64,000 bases of DNA from contig NZ_CP170544.1 in the NCBI RefSeq assembly GCF_042693015.1, positions 3,472,001-3,536,000 on the forward strand, read 5' to 3'. Below, in pieces: positions 43,848 through 52,409 of this stretch. The stretch comes from Sphingomonas_E sp042693015. GTDB lineage: Bacteria; Pseudomonadota; Alphaproteobacteria; Sphingomonadales; Sphingomonadaceae. The notes under the pieces were generated by a model. That model did no database searches. It saw nothing but the letters and a program-made list of their open reading frames with translations, and was not told the DNA's origin. The position numbers and the translations under genes were made by a program. The first letter of the stretch is position 1. Every line of letters begins with the position of its first letter.

Positions 43848-44166
43848 GCAAGCTGAATGACCGGCAGGTATTGGGGCGACGAATGCGCGGCTTGAACGGC
43901 CGGAACGTCGGCGGCCCCCGGCACTATCTTACCCGCACCCAAGCGGCTTGCTCCACGCCTACGCTCACAATCGCACCACTACTACCTAAGATAGTCTGGA
44001 GAATAACCTCGATCAGCGCAGAAATGCCGCAGTTCTGCAATGTGGAGGTCGTAAGGGTCGATTTCCGAACGGTATGCCTGTGGCGTTTTCAGTCGCGTCC
44101 ACATCTTGTTCGGTGACCTGAACAGACCGGGCAAAACAATGCCCGGCGTTGCTTAGGAGGCGTATC
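43848..44166. other. Intergenic stretch after zur with one doubtful ORF
   Basis: An ATG overlapping the zur stop (ATGA at 43844) opens a 90-codon frame beginning MSKLNDRQVLGRRMRGLNG and running to 44116. The overlap favours it, but the sequence has no recognisable pattern and its second half looks random. I do not call it a gene. Confidence 0.3.
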
Positions 44167-44334
44167 ATGTTCGACGAAATTGACCGGGCGTATTTCCGGT
44201 TGAGGGCCGATGAAGAACGCCGCCGGGCGTCCCAGGCGGCGAACCAGACAGAAGAACGTCGATATGAGAATCGGGCATGCGAGTTTGAAAATCAGGCGGT
44301 CAGCCTGGAGTACGCTTCGCCTGGCGCGTCATGA
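44167..44334 (+). CDS. Small charged helical protein, 55 residues
   Basis: Starts MFDEIDRAYFRLRADEERRR with AGGAGG six bases before the ATG. It is almost all helix-forming and very rich in Glu and Arg, with repeats of E-x-R. Small proteins of this type are frequent in sphingomonads; function unknown. A remnant of an alcohol dehydrogenase gene follows. Confidence 0.6.
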   Translation: MFDEIDRAYFRLRADEERRRASQAANQTEERRYENRACEFENQAVSLEYASPGAS

Positions 44335-44423
44335 AATCTGCAAAGGCCTGCTGATAATCGAGGTACCAGCGTGAAAGCGCCGGCCGGTTCTCGATTATGT
44401 CCTGCATCGCCCGTACGATTGCG

Positions 44424-44558
44424 ATCGCCGACTGGTACATGAACGGCAAGACCGAAATCGATCCGATGATCACCCACGTCATGAGCCCGGAAGAGATCGA
44501 CAGGGGCTTCGACTTGATGCATGCGGGCGAGAGCGTCCGATCCGTCGTAATGTTCTGA
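44424..44558 (+). pseudogene. adhC: C-terminal remnant of class III alcohol dehydrogenase / formaldehyde-GSH dehydrogenase
   Basis: The last ~44 codons read IADWYMNGKTEIDPMITHVM, then SPEEIDRGFDLMHAGES and VRSVVMF before a stop. This matches the C-terminus of S-(hydroxymethyl)glutathione dehydrogenase very well. Nothing upstream matches the rest of that ~370-residue enzyme. The gene was deleted except its end, which remains beside its usual VOC-family neighbour. There is no start site, so it is not expressed as an enzyme. Confidence 0.85.
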
Positions 44559-44583
44559 TACAACAGGCCAAGGAGAGATATCG

Positions 44584-44967
44584 GTGTTTTCCCATGTAAT
44601 GGTCGGCGCGCACGACGTTGACCAGTCGAAGGCCTTTTACGATGCGGTGCTGGGCGCGCTGGGCGCGAAGCCCGGCTTCGCTGACGACAAGGGCCGGGTG
44701 ATCTACGTGCACGAAAATGCAATGTTCATGATCACCAGTCCGATCAACGGCGAGCCCGCGACTCATGCCAATGGCGGCACGATCGGCTTCGGTGCGATGT
44801 CGCCTGAACAGATCGACGCCTGGCACGCCGCCGGCGTCGCCAATGGCGGTACGACCTGCGAGAATGCACCCGGCTATCGCGAGGCGCCGTTCGGCAAATA
44901 TTATCTCGCTTATCTGCGCGATCCTGCCGGCAACAAGCTCTGCGCCTTGCACCGCCCGGAGCAGTGA
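44584..44967 (+). CDS. VOC (glyoxalase/bleomycin-resistance fold) protein
   Basis: 127 residues starting at GTG with AGGAGAG upstream. The beta-alpha-beta-beta-beta modules are clear: MVGAHDVDQSKAFYDAVLGAL, then YVHENAMFMI, GTIGFGAM and AYLRDPAGNKLCALHRPE with the metal-site glutamate near the end. Members of this subgroup lie downstream of adhC and ahead of an esterase in formaldehyde detoxification clusters; here adhC is only a remnant. Its own substrate is unknown. Confidence 0.87.
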   Translation: MFSHVMVGAHDVDQSKAFYDAVLGALGAKPGFADDKGRVIYVHENAMFMITSPINGEPATHANGGTIGFGAMSPEQIDAWHAAGVANGGTTCENAPGYREAPFGKYYLAYLRDPAGNKLCALHRPEQ

Positions 44968-44976
44968 GATGCCAAA

Positions 44977-45002
44977 GCCCCGGCTTTGGCCGGGGCAGTT
45001 TT
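44977..45002 (+). terminator. Rho-independent terminator after the VOC gene
   Basis: GCCCCGGC/GCCGGGGC stem (8 bp) with loop TTTG, followed by AGTTTT, ten bases past the stop codon. Confidence 0.8.
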
Positions 45003-45137
45003 CCATCGGAATGTCATGAGCGGGAATCAATAAGCCAAAACCACTATGGACGTTCAGGCAGATCCTTCGAGAACCCCGATGCTCCGGCACCAACCCTCCT
45101 ATACCGTCCTCACGGCGCCACTTATAACCCGCCACTC

Positions 45138-45230
45138 TCAAGAAAATGAATGTAGGGAAGGTTTCGGGGAGCCGAAATCGAGCTCGGAATGACAGCTGTG
45201 TCGGCGGCTCCTGACCGTTAAATTTTGGCC
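45138..45230. repeat. Dispersed repeat, copy C
   Basis: Contains AATGTAGGGAAGG, GAGCCGAAATCGAGCTCGG and TGTGTCGGCGGCTCCTGA in the same order as copies A and B. It lies in the 440-base gap between the VOC and PA2169-family genes, which otherwise holds only promoter DNA. Confidence 0.65.
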
Positions 45231-45410
45231 GGAGTTGGCGCCCCGGCTTTTATACCGGATCTCCGGAAGTATGCAGCGAGCCGTTGGCACGCGCGTATTA
45301 CCATCTGCCCAGTGACACACGCCGTGGGGCGCGAGATCCGCCTTCTGAAAATATCGTTGGATATTCGGAAGCCTCGAACCGTTGAGCACCTTCCCAATAA
45401 GGAGCGTTCC

Positions 45411-45869
45411 ATGACCGAGACCAGCCACGACATCCGCACGCTCAATTCGCTCATCGCAACAACGATTGACAGCATCAACGGCTATTCCGAAGCCGCCAGC
45501 GACACTGAAAGTGGACGTTTCGGCTCCATTTTCTCCAGCCGGGCCACAGAACGCCGCCAGTGCGCCACTGATTTGCAGGCCGAAGTAGTTCGCCTCGGCG
45601 GCAACCCGGAGGACGATGGTACCGCGCTGGCAGGAGCGCACCGCGCCTTTCTTAATCTGAAGTCTGCTGTGACGGGCAAGGACGACAAGGCCATCGTCAA
45701 TGAGGTCGAGCGCGGCGAAGATCACATAAAGGCGAAATTCGAGGATGCGCTTAAGGACGGTCAACTGACGCCTCAAACCCGAGGCGCTATCGAACGGGCC
45801 TACGCTTCGGTAAGGCAGGGGCACGACCAGATGCGCGATCTGAAGCACTCACTTGACACGCCGGCCTAG
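45411..45869 (+). CDS. PA2169-family four-helix-bundle protein (DUF2383)
   Basis: 152 residues from the ATG at 45411, which has AAGGAG upstream; the longer frame upstream is non-coding. The pattern DIRTLNSLIATTIDSINGYS, FSSRATERRQCATDLQAEV and AVTGKDDKAIVNEVERGEDH is typical of this ferritin-like four-helix family, which occurs with stress-response genes. No di-iron residues can be claimed by eye. It stands alone. Confidence 0.85.
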   Translation: MTETSHDIRTLNSLIATTIDSINGYSEAASDTESGRFGSIFSSRATERRQCATDLQAEVVRLGGNPEDDGTALAGAHRAFLNLKSAVTGKDDKAIVNEVERGEDHIKAKFEDALKDGQLTPQTRGAIERAYASVRQGHDQMRDLKHSLDTPA

Positions 45870-45902
45870 TGCGCTCGCGCGCTGTTCGACCAGGCGTATA
45901 TT

Positions 45903-45942
45903 GGGCTCCGGATCCGGCTCGCAGATGCCGGGTCCGGAGCCC
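45903..45942. terminator. Long hairpin between convergent genes
   Basis: A 16-bp stem (GGGCTCCGGATCCGGC pairing with GCCGGGTCCGGAGCCC, one wobble) with an 8-base loop lies between the convergent PA2169-like and Crp genes. No long T-run, but its position fits a bidirectional terminator. Confidence 0.6.
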
Positions 45943-45953
45943 GCTTGTGAAAG

Positions 45954-46712
45954 TCACAACCTTGGTCCGGACGTCCTTGCCTTGATGATCGGGCCGGGAG
46001 TCCTCAGCCGGCGATGAAGATAGTTCTCATCGAAGCCGGCGATCTGAACCAGCTTCGCCGGGTCGGTGATGAGAAGGCTGCCGCGCTTAAGCGTCATGGC
46101 ACCAGCAGATCGAAGCTTCTTCAGGATCCGGTTGAGATGAACCGGGGTCATGCCAAGTGAGTCGGCAAGCAGCGCCTGAGATAGGGGCAATTCCAGTTCG
46201 GGATCTACCGTCAGGCCGATATTGCGGGCTCTTAGATAGAGCTCACACATCAGGTGAGCAGCGCGCTCGATGCTCGTGCGGCGCCCCATGCTGGTGATCC
46301 AGGCGCGCATGATGCCCTCGTCGATCAGTTGGGCGATATACATGGCGTTTGCGATGCCGCGATGACGGTCCATCAGCGCGTTCATATCGGCGCGCGAGAT
46401 CGTTGCGACCGAAGCGGGTGCGATCGTCTGGATGCTGTGGTCCATTTCCGCAAGAAGCCCGGTGTGAAGATCGCAGCAATCCCCAGGCATCAGATAGGCC
46501 AGCACCTGTCGCGTGCCACTCGGCAGGATTTTGTATCGGCACGCCCAGCCCTCAAGCATAACGAATACCGGCCCGGGTCTATCACCTTCCCGGATCAGAT
46601 CGTGCCGTGCGGCTATCTTCCGCGGTGCGGCAGTCGCGAAGAGGAGGGCCTGGATTTCCTCCTCATCCAGCGGTGCAAAGCCGCACAGCTTATCGATGAA
46701 GCGGTTGGACAT
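45954..46712 (-). CDS. Crp/Fnr-family transcriptional regulator
   Basis: 252 residues. The N-terminal cyclic-nucleotide-binding fold spans about 15-130 (PGPVFVMLEGWACRYKILPSGTRQVLAYL; LMPGDCCDLH) and the winged helix-turn-helix is LSQALLADSLGMTPVHLNRILKKLR at about 180-205 (split here for length). There is no Fnr cysteine set or CooA heme motif; CxxxxC is absent, so the signal is unknown. This subgroup is common in rhizobia and sphingomonads and responds to redox or stress. It is divergent from 46886-47176. Confidence 0.9.
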   Translation of the reverse strand: MSNRFIDKLCGFAPLDEEEIQALLFATAAPRKIAARHDLIREGDRPGPVFVMLEGWACRYKILPSGTRQVLAYLMPGDCCDLHTGLLAEMDHSIQTIAPASVATISRADMNALMDRHRGIANAMYIAQLIDEGIMRAWITSMGRRTSIERAAHLMCELYLRARNIGLTVDPELELPLSQALLADSLGMTPVHLNRILKKLRSAGAMTLKRGSLLITDPAKLVQIAGFDENYLHRRLRTPGPIIKARTSGPRL

Positions 46713-46885
46713 ATCTCCACCATTTCACGCGAGACCATATTTTAATATTGTTCAAAGTTAATGTCGAAAGTTGATTTGAATGATGGTCGCCGCTCGCATT
46801 TCGACTATCATTGCCTGATCGTCGGCACGTTTCAGGCTCCGGCGGCTGGGAGACGTGGTGCGCTCTCGCCTCCTGCGGAGTGCGC

Positions 46886-47176
46886 GTGGTGGATGAAACC
46901 CTCAACGACAATGAAGCGGCCCGCCCCCGGGAAAACCGAGCTGAACCGGATGCGCATGGTCAGGCGGCGATGCTGCTGGTCGAGAGCCTGATCCATGGCC
47001 TGCTCGCGCGTTCGATTATCAGCGTAGCTGACGCGGTTGAGATTGTGGACATAGCGGCCGAGGTCAAAGCGGAGATCGCTGCCGATCTCGGTGACTCGCC
47101 TTCGACCATGAGACGGTCGCTTGCGATGCTCGACGCGGTCAGCGCCAGCCTGAAGCTGGATCTTCCGCGTAGCTGA
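46886..47176 (+). CDS. Conserved small hypothetical protein, 96 residues
   Basis: The helical part is MLLVESLIHGLLARSIISVA followed by DAVEIVDIAAEVKAEIAADL. Sphingomonad genomes carry similar proteins, but no function is known. The start is taken as the GTG at 46886 with GGAG upstream; the open frame extends to 46811. The gene is divergent from the Crp gene, and the 170 bases between them are AT-rich and must hold both promoters. Confidence 0.55.
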   Translation: MVDETLNDNEAARPRENRAEPDAHGQAAMLLVESLIHGLLARSIISVADAVEIVDIAAEVKAEIAADLGDSPSTMRRSLAMLDAVSASLKLDLPRS

Positions 47177-47312
47177 CAGCCACACCCGCCATTATTGATC
47201 AATGTGAATGAAAGCGCGATCGCCGTGCCGCATAGCGGCCTGTGCGTGGGGCTGTCGGCGGGCGGCGTCCAATGCCTACCGGGAGCCGCCCGCCGAATGG
47301 AAGGAATTCGAA

Positions 47313-47510
47313 ATGCCCGCCGACCGCGATTATCTGCTGCGTCGGATCGAACAGGAAGCCGATGCCGCCGAAGCAGCGAATTGTCCGGGAGCCCGGACCG
47401 CACTCCAACAACTCGGCATCGCATTTGAACGCCGGCTCAGGACATTGAGAGGACGAGCGGCTTCTCGCGATGATTTCGTCAGTGCAAAGCTGTGGCGGGT
47501 TCGCGCATGA
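47313..47510 (+). CDS. Small alpha-helical hypothetical protein (paralogue of 37101-37304)
   Basis: 65 residues starting MPADRDYLLRRIEQEADAAE with AAGGAATTCG upstream. Its helix-turn-helix layout EAANCPGARTALQQLGIAFE matches the paralogue at 37101-37304. Charged, soluble, unknown function. It is separated from the next gene by 228 bases of promoter DNA. Confidence 0.6.
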   Translation: MPADRDYLLRRIEQEADAAEAANCPGARTALQQLGIAFERRLRTLRGRAASRDDFVSAKLWRVRA

Positions 47511-47738
47511 TGCAACGCGCCGGGCGCGATTGATCGCTCAAGTCACAGGAATTTGCCTCACTAGATATCGGCGCTGAGGCAGGATGGCCGCGGCACTCCG
47601 CTATCCGTGTTCCTGCTTATCACGTCGGCTGGTGCTTGACGGGGCCGGGACTTCTGCGCCTCCCAGCGCGTTATTCCTGATGAGGCGCCCGCGCCATCGT
47701 CGCCATCATACCATCCGGCGGGCAGTCAAGGACCACCC

Positions 47739-48857
47739 ATGTCGAACTTTGCCGAACAGTCGGAGGCCATGAAGGCCGGAGAGGTTCCGCCTTCCGCAAC
47801 GCGTGACAGTCTCGAACGCCGTGTGTTTCGCATCTGTACCGTCGTTATCGCAACCTGTGCGGCCACCTACGTGGTGTGGATGCTGATAGACCTCTTGTTG
47901 TTGCTGTTCGCTTGCGCGCTGGTTTCGCTGATCCTGCTGACCCTGACCCATGCGCTCCGGCGACGGTGCAATCTGCCCTTCGCCATAGCCCTTGGCCTGG
48001 TCGTGCTGGCGATAATTGGTCTTCTCGGGGCGGCCGTCACCTTCTTTGGAGCGACAATACAGGGAGAATTCGCGGAACTTGCGAACCGCCTGCCGGATGC
48101 GTGGGCCAGCGTGCAGCAAAGGATGCAGATGTCGCCTCTCGGAGCTGCTGTCCTCCTGAAAGCGCAGGAGCTGGCACCCAGTGGGCAGGCCATTGTCAAC
48201 CTTGCGACGACCGCACTCGCCGCTGTCGGCGGAGCGCTGTCGGGGCTGGCTATCGTCCTTGTTGGTGGCTTGTATCTTGCCGCGCAGCCAACGCTCTACT
48301 CCATCGGACTGCTCCGCATGATTCCCGCTCGTGCGCGTGGGCCTGCAGCGGAGACCCTCGATGCGGTTGCCATATCGCTGCGCAACTGGCTCAAGGGACA
48401 AGCGCTGGGCATGCTCTTCGTCGGGGTCGCGACCGGAACAGGCTTGTGGTTTGTCGGAGTGCCGGCAGCATGGGCTATCGGACTGGTGGCGGGCCTGGCT
48501 GAGTTTGTTCCATACGCAGGCATCTTTCTTGCTGCAATTCCGGCTGTCGTGCTCGGCTTTGGCCAAGGCACCAGTACCGGGCTCTGGACAATGGGCGTGT
48601 TGATCGCGGTCCAGCAGTTGCAAGGCAATCTGGTCATGCCTGTCCTCCAGAACCGGATGGTCGACTTGCCCCCGGCAATCACAATCTTTGGCATCATCGC
48701 ATCGGGCATCCTGTTCGGGGTGCCGGGCGTTCTTCTCGCCACGCCGCTGACGATCGTAGTGCTCGTTCTCATCCGTCGCCTCTACCTCCATGAGGACAAG
48801 CAGGAGGTGTTGGCGAGCGGGGACAATCCGCCTGGCTGGTCATCCGGTGCGGCCTGA
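47739..48857 (+). CDS. AI-2E family transporter
   Basis: 372 residues with about eight transmembrane helices, typical of the AI-2 exporter (YdiK/PerM/TqsA) family. Conserved C-terminal blocks are WAIGLVAGLAEFVPYAGIFLA, GLWTMGVLIAVQQLQGNLVMPVLQ and GVLLATPLTIVVLVLIRRLY. Some members export autoinducer 2, others are Na+/H+ antiporters, so the substrate is open. The ATG at 47739 has no strong ribosome site. Confidence 0.88.
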   Translation: MSNFAEQSEAMKAGEVPPSATRDSLERRVFRICTVVIATCAATYVVWMLIDLLLLLFACALVSLILLTLTHALRRRCNLPFAIALGLVVLAIIGLLGAAVTFFGATIQGEFAELANRLPDAWASVQQRMQMSPLGAAVLLKAQELAPSGQAIVNLATTALAAVGGALSGLAIVLVGGLYLAAQPTLYSIGLLRMIPARARGPAAETLDAVAISLRNWLKGQALGMLFVGVATGTGLWFVGVPAAWAIGLVAGLAEFVPYAGIFLAAIPAVVLGFGQGTSTGLWTMGVLIAVQQLQGNLVMPVLQNRMVDLPPAITIFGIIASGILFGVPGVLLATPLTIVVLVLIRRLYLHEDKQEVLASGDNPPGWSSGAA

Positions 48858-49476
48858 AGGCTGCTCGATGGCAATCCAAAAATCGGGCTCAATGGTATCT
48901 GCGCGGCTGATGCCCGTTCATGGTTAGACGAACCGTATACAAGAGGCGGAGGAGTGCTAATCTGGACCGCGAAAACCTGTTGCCCGTTCTCAAGGATCGC
49001 CAACTGGCACTTGATCATGGCATGCCCCGCTTGAAAGTGATCATCTCAAGCTGAGCCAGCGGGGTTCAGTCCGCCTCGCCACCGCGCGCCGGCACCCCTC
49101 AGGCAACAATCCAGACAGAGGCCTATGGAGCGATCACTAGCAAACCGATTCCGAGCCCATTGATTTCAAATGAAAAATAAACCTCAAATAGATAGCCTGG
49201 TCATCAACAACTTGAGAGGTTCGACGATCAGCCTTTCTACATAATAATCGTCCTAAAATGGGGCACTGCCTATTTTAAATAGTTTGCTGCGGCTATCGTC
49301 AAATATTTAAAACGGCGCTGTGTAGTAATTTATCATATAAATTGTGATAAATGGACGATTATAATTTAATAATCTTATCATAGTTTATGCTATCGCCCCA
49401 TAATTGCTGTAGCACCCTGCTGCGTGCCGTCGGGAACGCGCGATCCAGATCTCCCGATGAGTGTTGGAGTTGCGAC
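48858..49476. other. Long intergenic region, AT-rich near its 3' end
   Basis: About 620 bases without a supported gene. The last 300 bases (49140-49440) are far more AT-rich than the genome and include an inverted repeat TTTATCA/TGATAAA with a 9-base spacer near 49329-49351. It most likely holds the promoter and control sites of the PEPxxWA gene downstream. A short plus-strand frame near 48950-49055 lacks a start codon. Confidence 0.4.
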
Positions 49477-50121
49477 ATGAGAAACTTATTGCTTGCAGGG
49501 GCGGCTGTCGCCGCGGTCCTTGGGACAACGACGTCAGCGTCGGCCGCGATCACAATTTTTGCTGACGACCCCGGCGCCGTTCAGCCCAGCGAAAACGTGC
49601 AATTCAACGATGGTTTGCCCAATCCCGCCAACCCTCTTCTGGCGCTGACCAACCAGGACACGGGCATAACTTTCACCTCTGATGAACTGCTGTTCACCCC
49701 TTCGAGCGGGCAGGCCAGGATCACTGGAGACGATGGCGGGCTGACGTCGCTCACCTTCTTCCTTACCGATCTTACCCAGGGCATGAGCGAGGTCGAATTC
49801 GATCTCACCGATCCAAACGGGCCGACCCACGGCACCGCCACGATCGATTTTTACGATCAGTTCGGCGTGGCCACCTCGCTAGTCGATTTCCAATTGGGTC
49901 AGGGCAGCGACTGGGTTTCCGCCATCGCGGATGGTTCGACCATCATATCCAAAGTCGTGATCACCTCGGCCCTGGATCTTCAGGACGTTCGCCAGATTCG
50001 ATTGACGCCCGCCGATATCGTCGCGGTTCCAGAGCCGGCCACCTGGGCAATGATGCTGATCGGGTTCGGGGTCGTTGGATCGTCTATGCGTCGGCGCCCC
50101 TCGAAGACCAGCTTCGCCTGA
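49477..50121 (+). CDS. PEPxxWA-CTERM exported protein
   Basis: 214 residues. Signal peptide MRNLLLAGAAVAAVLGTTTS with cleavage after ASA; a beta-rich Thr/Asp middle; and a C-terminal sorting tail VPEPATWAMMLIGFGVVGSS followed by the basic cluster MRRRPS. The PEPxxWA tail is the sphingomonad and Caulobacter variant of PEP-CTERM, sorted by an exosortase-like system. The exosortase is not in this window. GGAG lies 8 bases before the ATG at 49477; the frame from 49387 is longer but lacks a signal for it. A strong terminator follows. Confidence 0.88.
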   Translation: MRNLLLAGAAVAAVLGTTTSASAAITIFADDPGAVQPSENVQFNDGLPNPANPLLALTNQDTGITFTSDELLFTPSSGQARITGDDGGLTSLTFFLTDLTQGMSEVEFDLTDPNGPTHGTATIDFYDQFGVATSLVDFQLGQGSDWVSAIADGSTIISKVVITSALDLQDVRQIRLTPADIVAVPEPATWAMMLIGFGVVGSSMRRRPSKTSFA

Positions 50122-50133
50122 CACGTTTTGAAT

Positions 50134-50177
50134 CGACAGCGCCACCGGCCCTTGATCCGGTGGCGCTGTCGCTTTTC
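50134..50177 (+). terminator. Strong rho-independent terminator after PEPxxWA gene
   Basis: CGACAGCGCCACCGG and CCGGTGGCGCTGTCG form a perfect 15-bp stem with an 8-base loop, followed by CTTTTC. Confidence 0.9.
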
Positions 50178-50379
50178 GGCGCCTAACCGCTTAGCCTTGA
50201 CTGCGGTTTCGGTCGGCCGATTGAAAGCGACGAGAGCAATATCGCATATATGACAAGGCGCGATCTGGCTACGGGAGCAACTTTCCTGCAACGATCGTGA
50301 TGTTAGCGGAGGCTGGAGGTCTGATACGTCGTCATGAACTCGCGCGAAGCGGCCGAGCGCGCCACCACCTTTGCCGTCC

Positions 50380-50443
50380 CGTGAATGATCGGCAGCTATT
50401 AGGAATGCCATCTTGAGCGTTAAACGACCGCTATGTCGGCGAG
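50380..50443. repeat. Dispersed repeat, decayed copy F
   Basis: Contains GATCGGCAGCTATTAGG, then CGACCGCTATGTCGGCG, following the order of blocks of copy A. The 317 bases between the terminator and the DUF1488-like gene hold nothing else that I can see. Confidence 0.35.
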
Positions 50444-50495
50444 ATCAGCCGATAAATTGGGCGCCAACATCATTTGTGGTCGTGCCGATGTGAAG

Positions 50496-50783
50496 TCATC
50501 CACTGGCTTGCAACAACTGGCGGTCGCCGATGCGGACGACAACGGAGCCATCAGGCTCAACCATGCCGCGCCGGATTTTCGCTCCAGTGAGGTCGAAGAC
50601 CTGCTTTTCGAGAACCGCGAACATATCGACCCAGTTATCGGTCAGTGGATCCGATCCCCACAGCTCCTCGACGGCTTCACGGGTGATAGAGTCGAGCACG
50701 GGCTTGTCGAAGTAGGTGCCCTGAAACGTAATGATTTCTCCATCCGCCTCGCGGCCGGATCCCAGCTCGAAATAGATCGGCAT
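50496..50783 (-). CDS. DUF1488-like small protein
   Basis: 95 residues: a strand-rich start MPIYFELGSGREADGEIITF, then ITREAVEELW, a helix VDMFAVLEKQVFDLTGAKIR and a final GSVVVRIGDRQL. The pattern resembles DUF1488, a small family without assigned function, but the match is by memory only. No signal peptide or membrane segment. Confidence 0.5.
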   Translation of the reverse strand: MPIYFELGSGREADGEIITFQGTYFDKPVLDSITREAVEELWGSDPLTDNWVDMFAVLEKQVFDLTGAKIRRGMVEPDGSVVVRIGDRQLLQASG

Positions 50784-51013
50784 GGCTCAATGTCTCACAA
50801 CCTTGTCCGCGCTGATGGTGGACGTTCTCTACAAGCCTGTCCACCTGGCGCGCTGCAGGCAAGCGTCCTAAACATTTTTGAATGTCAGCAGCCTCCGCCG
50901 TCCTTTGGCCCGCTTCCCGCATTCTAACCGGCATTGATCAGTGAGACCCCCAGCCCGATCGTCGATGAGCTGCTCGATTCCGCGTGTTGGGTCTGCAGCT
51001 GGGACCAGGAATG

Positions 51014-51214
51014 TCATGTCACGGGTTTCGGCGGAGCAGCCTTGAGGACGACGCCGTCGGCCAAGGGTGTCGCTTCAAGCCTGTCGAGTTGCTCAAGAAG
51101 TCGCTCAAAGACGTCGTCGTGGGGCACAGGAAAATGGCGTCGGAATCCGGCTCCAAGGATCATTAAATCCTGGGCGGTAAGAAATCCCACGCTGACCACA
51201 CGGTCCGCCGCCAT
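51014..51214 (-). CDS. Hypothetical protein, 66 residues
   Basis: Starts MAADRVVSVGFLTAQDLMIL from the ATG at 51214; TAGGAG lies just upstream with the correct gap for this codon, not for the ATG two codons before. A helix DDVFERLLEQLDRLE near the middle is the main feature. Unrecognised. Confidence 0.45.
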   Translation of the reverse strand: MAADRVVSVGFLTAQDLMILGAGFRRHFPVPHDDVFERLLEQLDRLEATPLADGVVLKAAPPKPVT

Positions 51215-51498
51215 TTTCATCTCCTACGCTATTCAGCAAGCGGTTCGCACCTGTTGTTGTGCCAATCGTTCAATTCGCGGCTGCGTTGTCGAGGCAAGGC
51301 TGAGGGGCCGTCCTCAGCGGACTTAGGCTAAGTGGGCAAAGCGACCGCCGTCGGTGTGCGGGATCAATGCCATTTTTCCAGAAAATTGGCCGAATATGGG
51401 GGTTATCCCGGATGCAAAGCGCATTCTTCCTGTGAAATCCTCGAGATCCTTGAGGTTCACCGCGGTCCGGTGCCGAGTTCGATCGGGATGTTGCAGGC
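51215..51498. other. Upstream region of the LuxR-type regulator
   Basis: 284 bases with no supported gene; a 68-codon minus-strand frame overlaps the regulator start but has no ribosome site. It presumably contains the promoter of the response regulator and that of the 66-residue gene. Confidence 0.3.
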
Positions 51499-52188
51499 GT
51501 GAATGTTTCAACTGTCCCAAGTCGCCCAAAAGGGCATGATCTGAACCCGCGAGGTCACTGGATCATGGTTGCCGATGACCATGAGGTGATGCGCCGTGGC
51601 GTCTGTCGGATGATCGAGGAGCGTCCCGACTGGCATATCGTAGGAGAAGCCGCCTCTGGCCAGGAGGCAATCAAGCTTGCTCGCGAGACCACACCCGACA
51701 TCGCCGTCCTGGATTATTCGCTGCCACTCATGAATGGCATCGAGCTTGGGCGAAGGCTGAAACGCGAACTGCCGCACATCGAGATACTGATTTATACCAT
51801 GCACGATCGGGAGGACACGATTGCCGAGGCAATGCATGCCGGCATTCGCGGCTATGTCCTCAAGCACGAGCCAGCGCAGCATTTGTTGGCTGCGATCCAC
51901 GCGCTCTCGGCGCGCAAGCCCTATTTCTCGAGTGTGGTCTCCCAAAGCCTGCTTGAACGCGTGCTGCGCCATGACCAGGCCATGAGCCCGTCACACCTCA
52001 CGCCGCGTGAACGGGAGGTCGTGCAATTGATTGCCGAGGGCAGGATCAACAAGGATATAGCCGGACTGCTCGGCATAAGCGCCAAAACTGTCGAAACGCA
52101 CCGGTCCATGGCGATGAGCAAGCTCGAGCTGCGATCGACGGCCGAATTGGTTCGCTATGCCATGCGCCACAATCTCGTGGAGCCGTGA
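51499..52188 (+). CDS. NarL/FixJ-type response regulator
   Basis: 229 residues. The receiver domain spans about 22-140: VADDHEVMRRGV gives the acidic pair, DIAVLDYSLPLMNGIEL the phosphorylated Asp, and Lys is in YVLKHEPAQH. The LuxR-type DNA-binding domain is HLTPREREVVQLIAEGRINK followed by GLLGISAKTVETHRSMAM. The partner kinase is not adjacent. A shorter start at 51565 (MVADDHE) is possible and would fit the domain better; both ATGs lack a strong ribosome site. Confidence 0.9.
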   Translation: MNVSTVPSRPKGHDLNPRGHWIMVADDHEVMRRGVCRMIEERPDWHIVGEAASGQEAIKLARETTPDIAVLDYSLPLMNGIELGRRLKRELPHIEILIYTMHDREDTIAEAMHAGIRGYVLKHEPAQHLLAAIHALSARKPYFSSVVSQSLLERVLRHDQAMSPSHLTPREREVVQLIAEGRINKDIAGLLGISAKTVETHRSMAMSKLELRSTAELVRYAMRHNLVEP

Positions 52189-52409
52189 CTTTCCGGCCAG
52201 CACGCGACAGCGCGGGACAGTTTCCTGGGACGGTGTTCCCAACGGCGATGTCGGCTCTTGCGGCGGCAACGGTAGCCACCGCATCGCCCCCGGTTTCCCC
52301 TAGACCGCAGGGGCGACGCGCCGGCATGCCATGTCCGCTCGTTGATCCTCAGCCCATGTTCAGACCGAACAGGTGATAGAAGATCCAGGATATCGTCGAG
52401 GAGGTTGCA

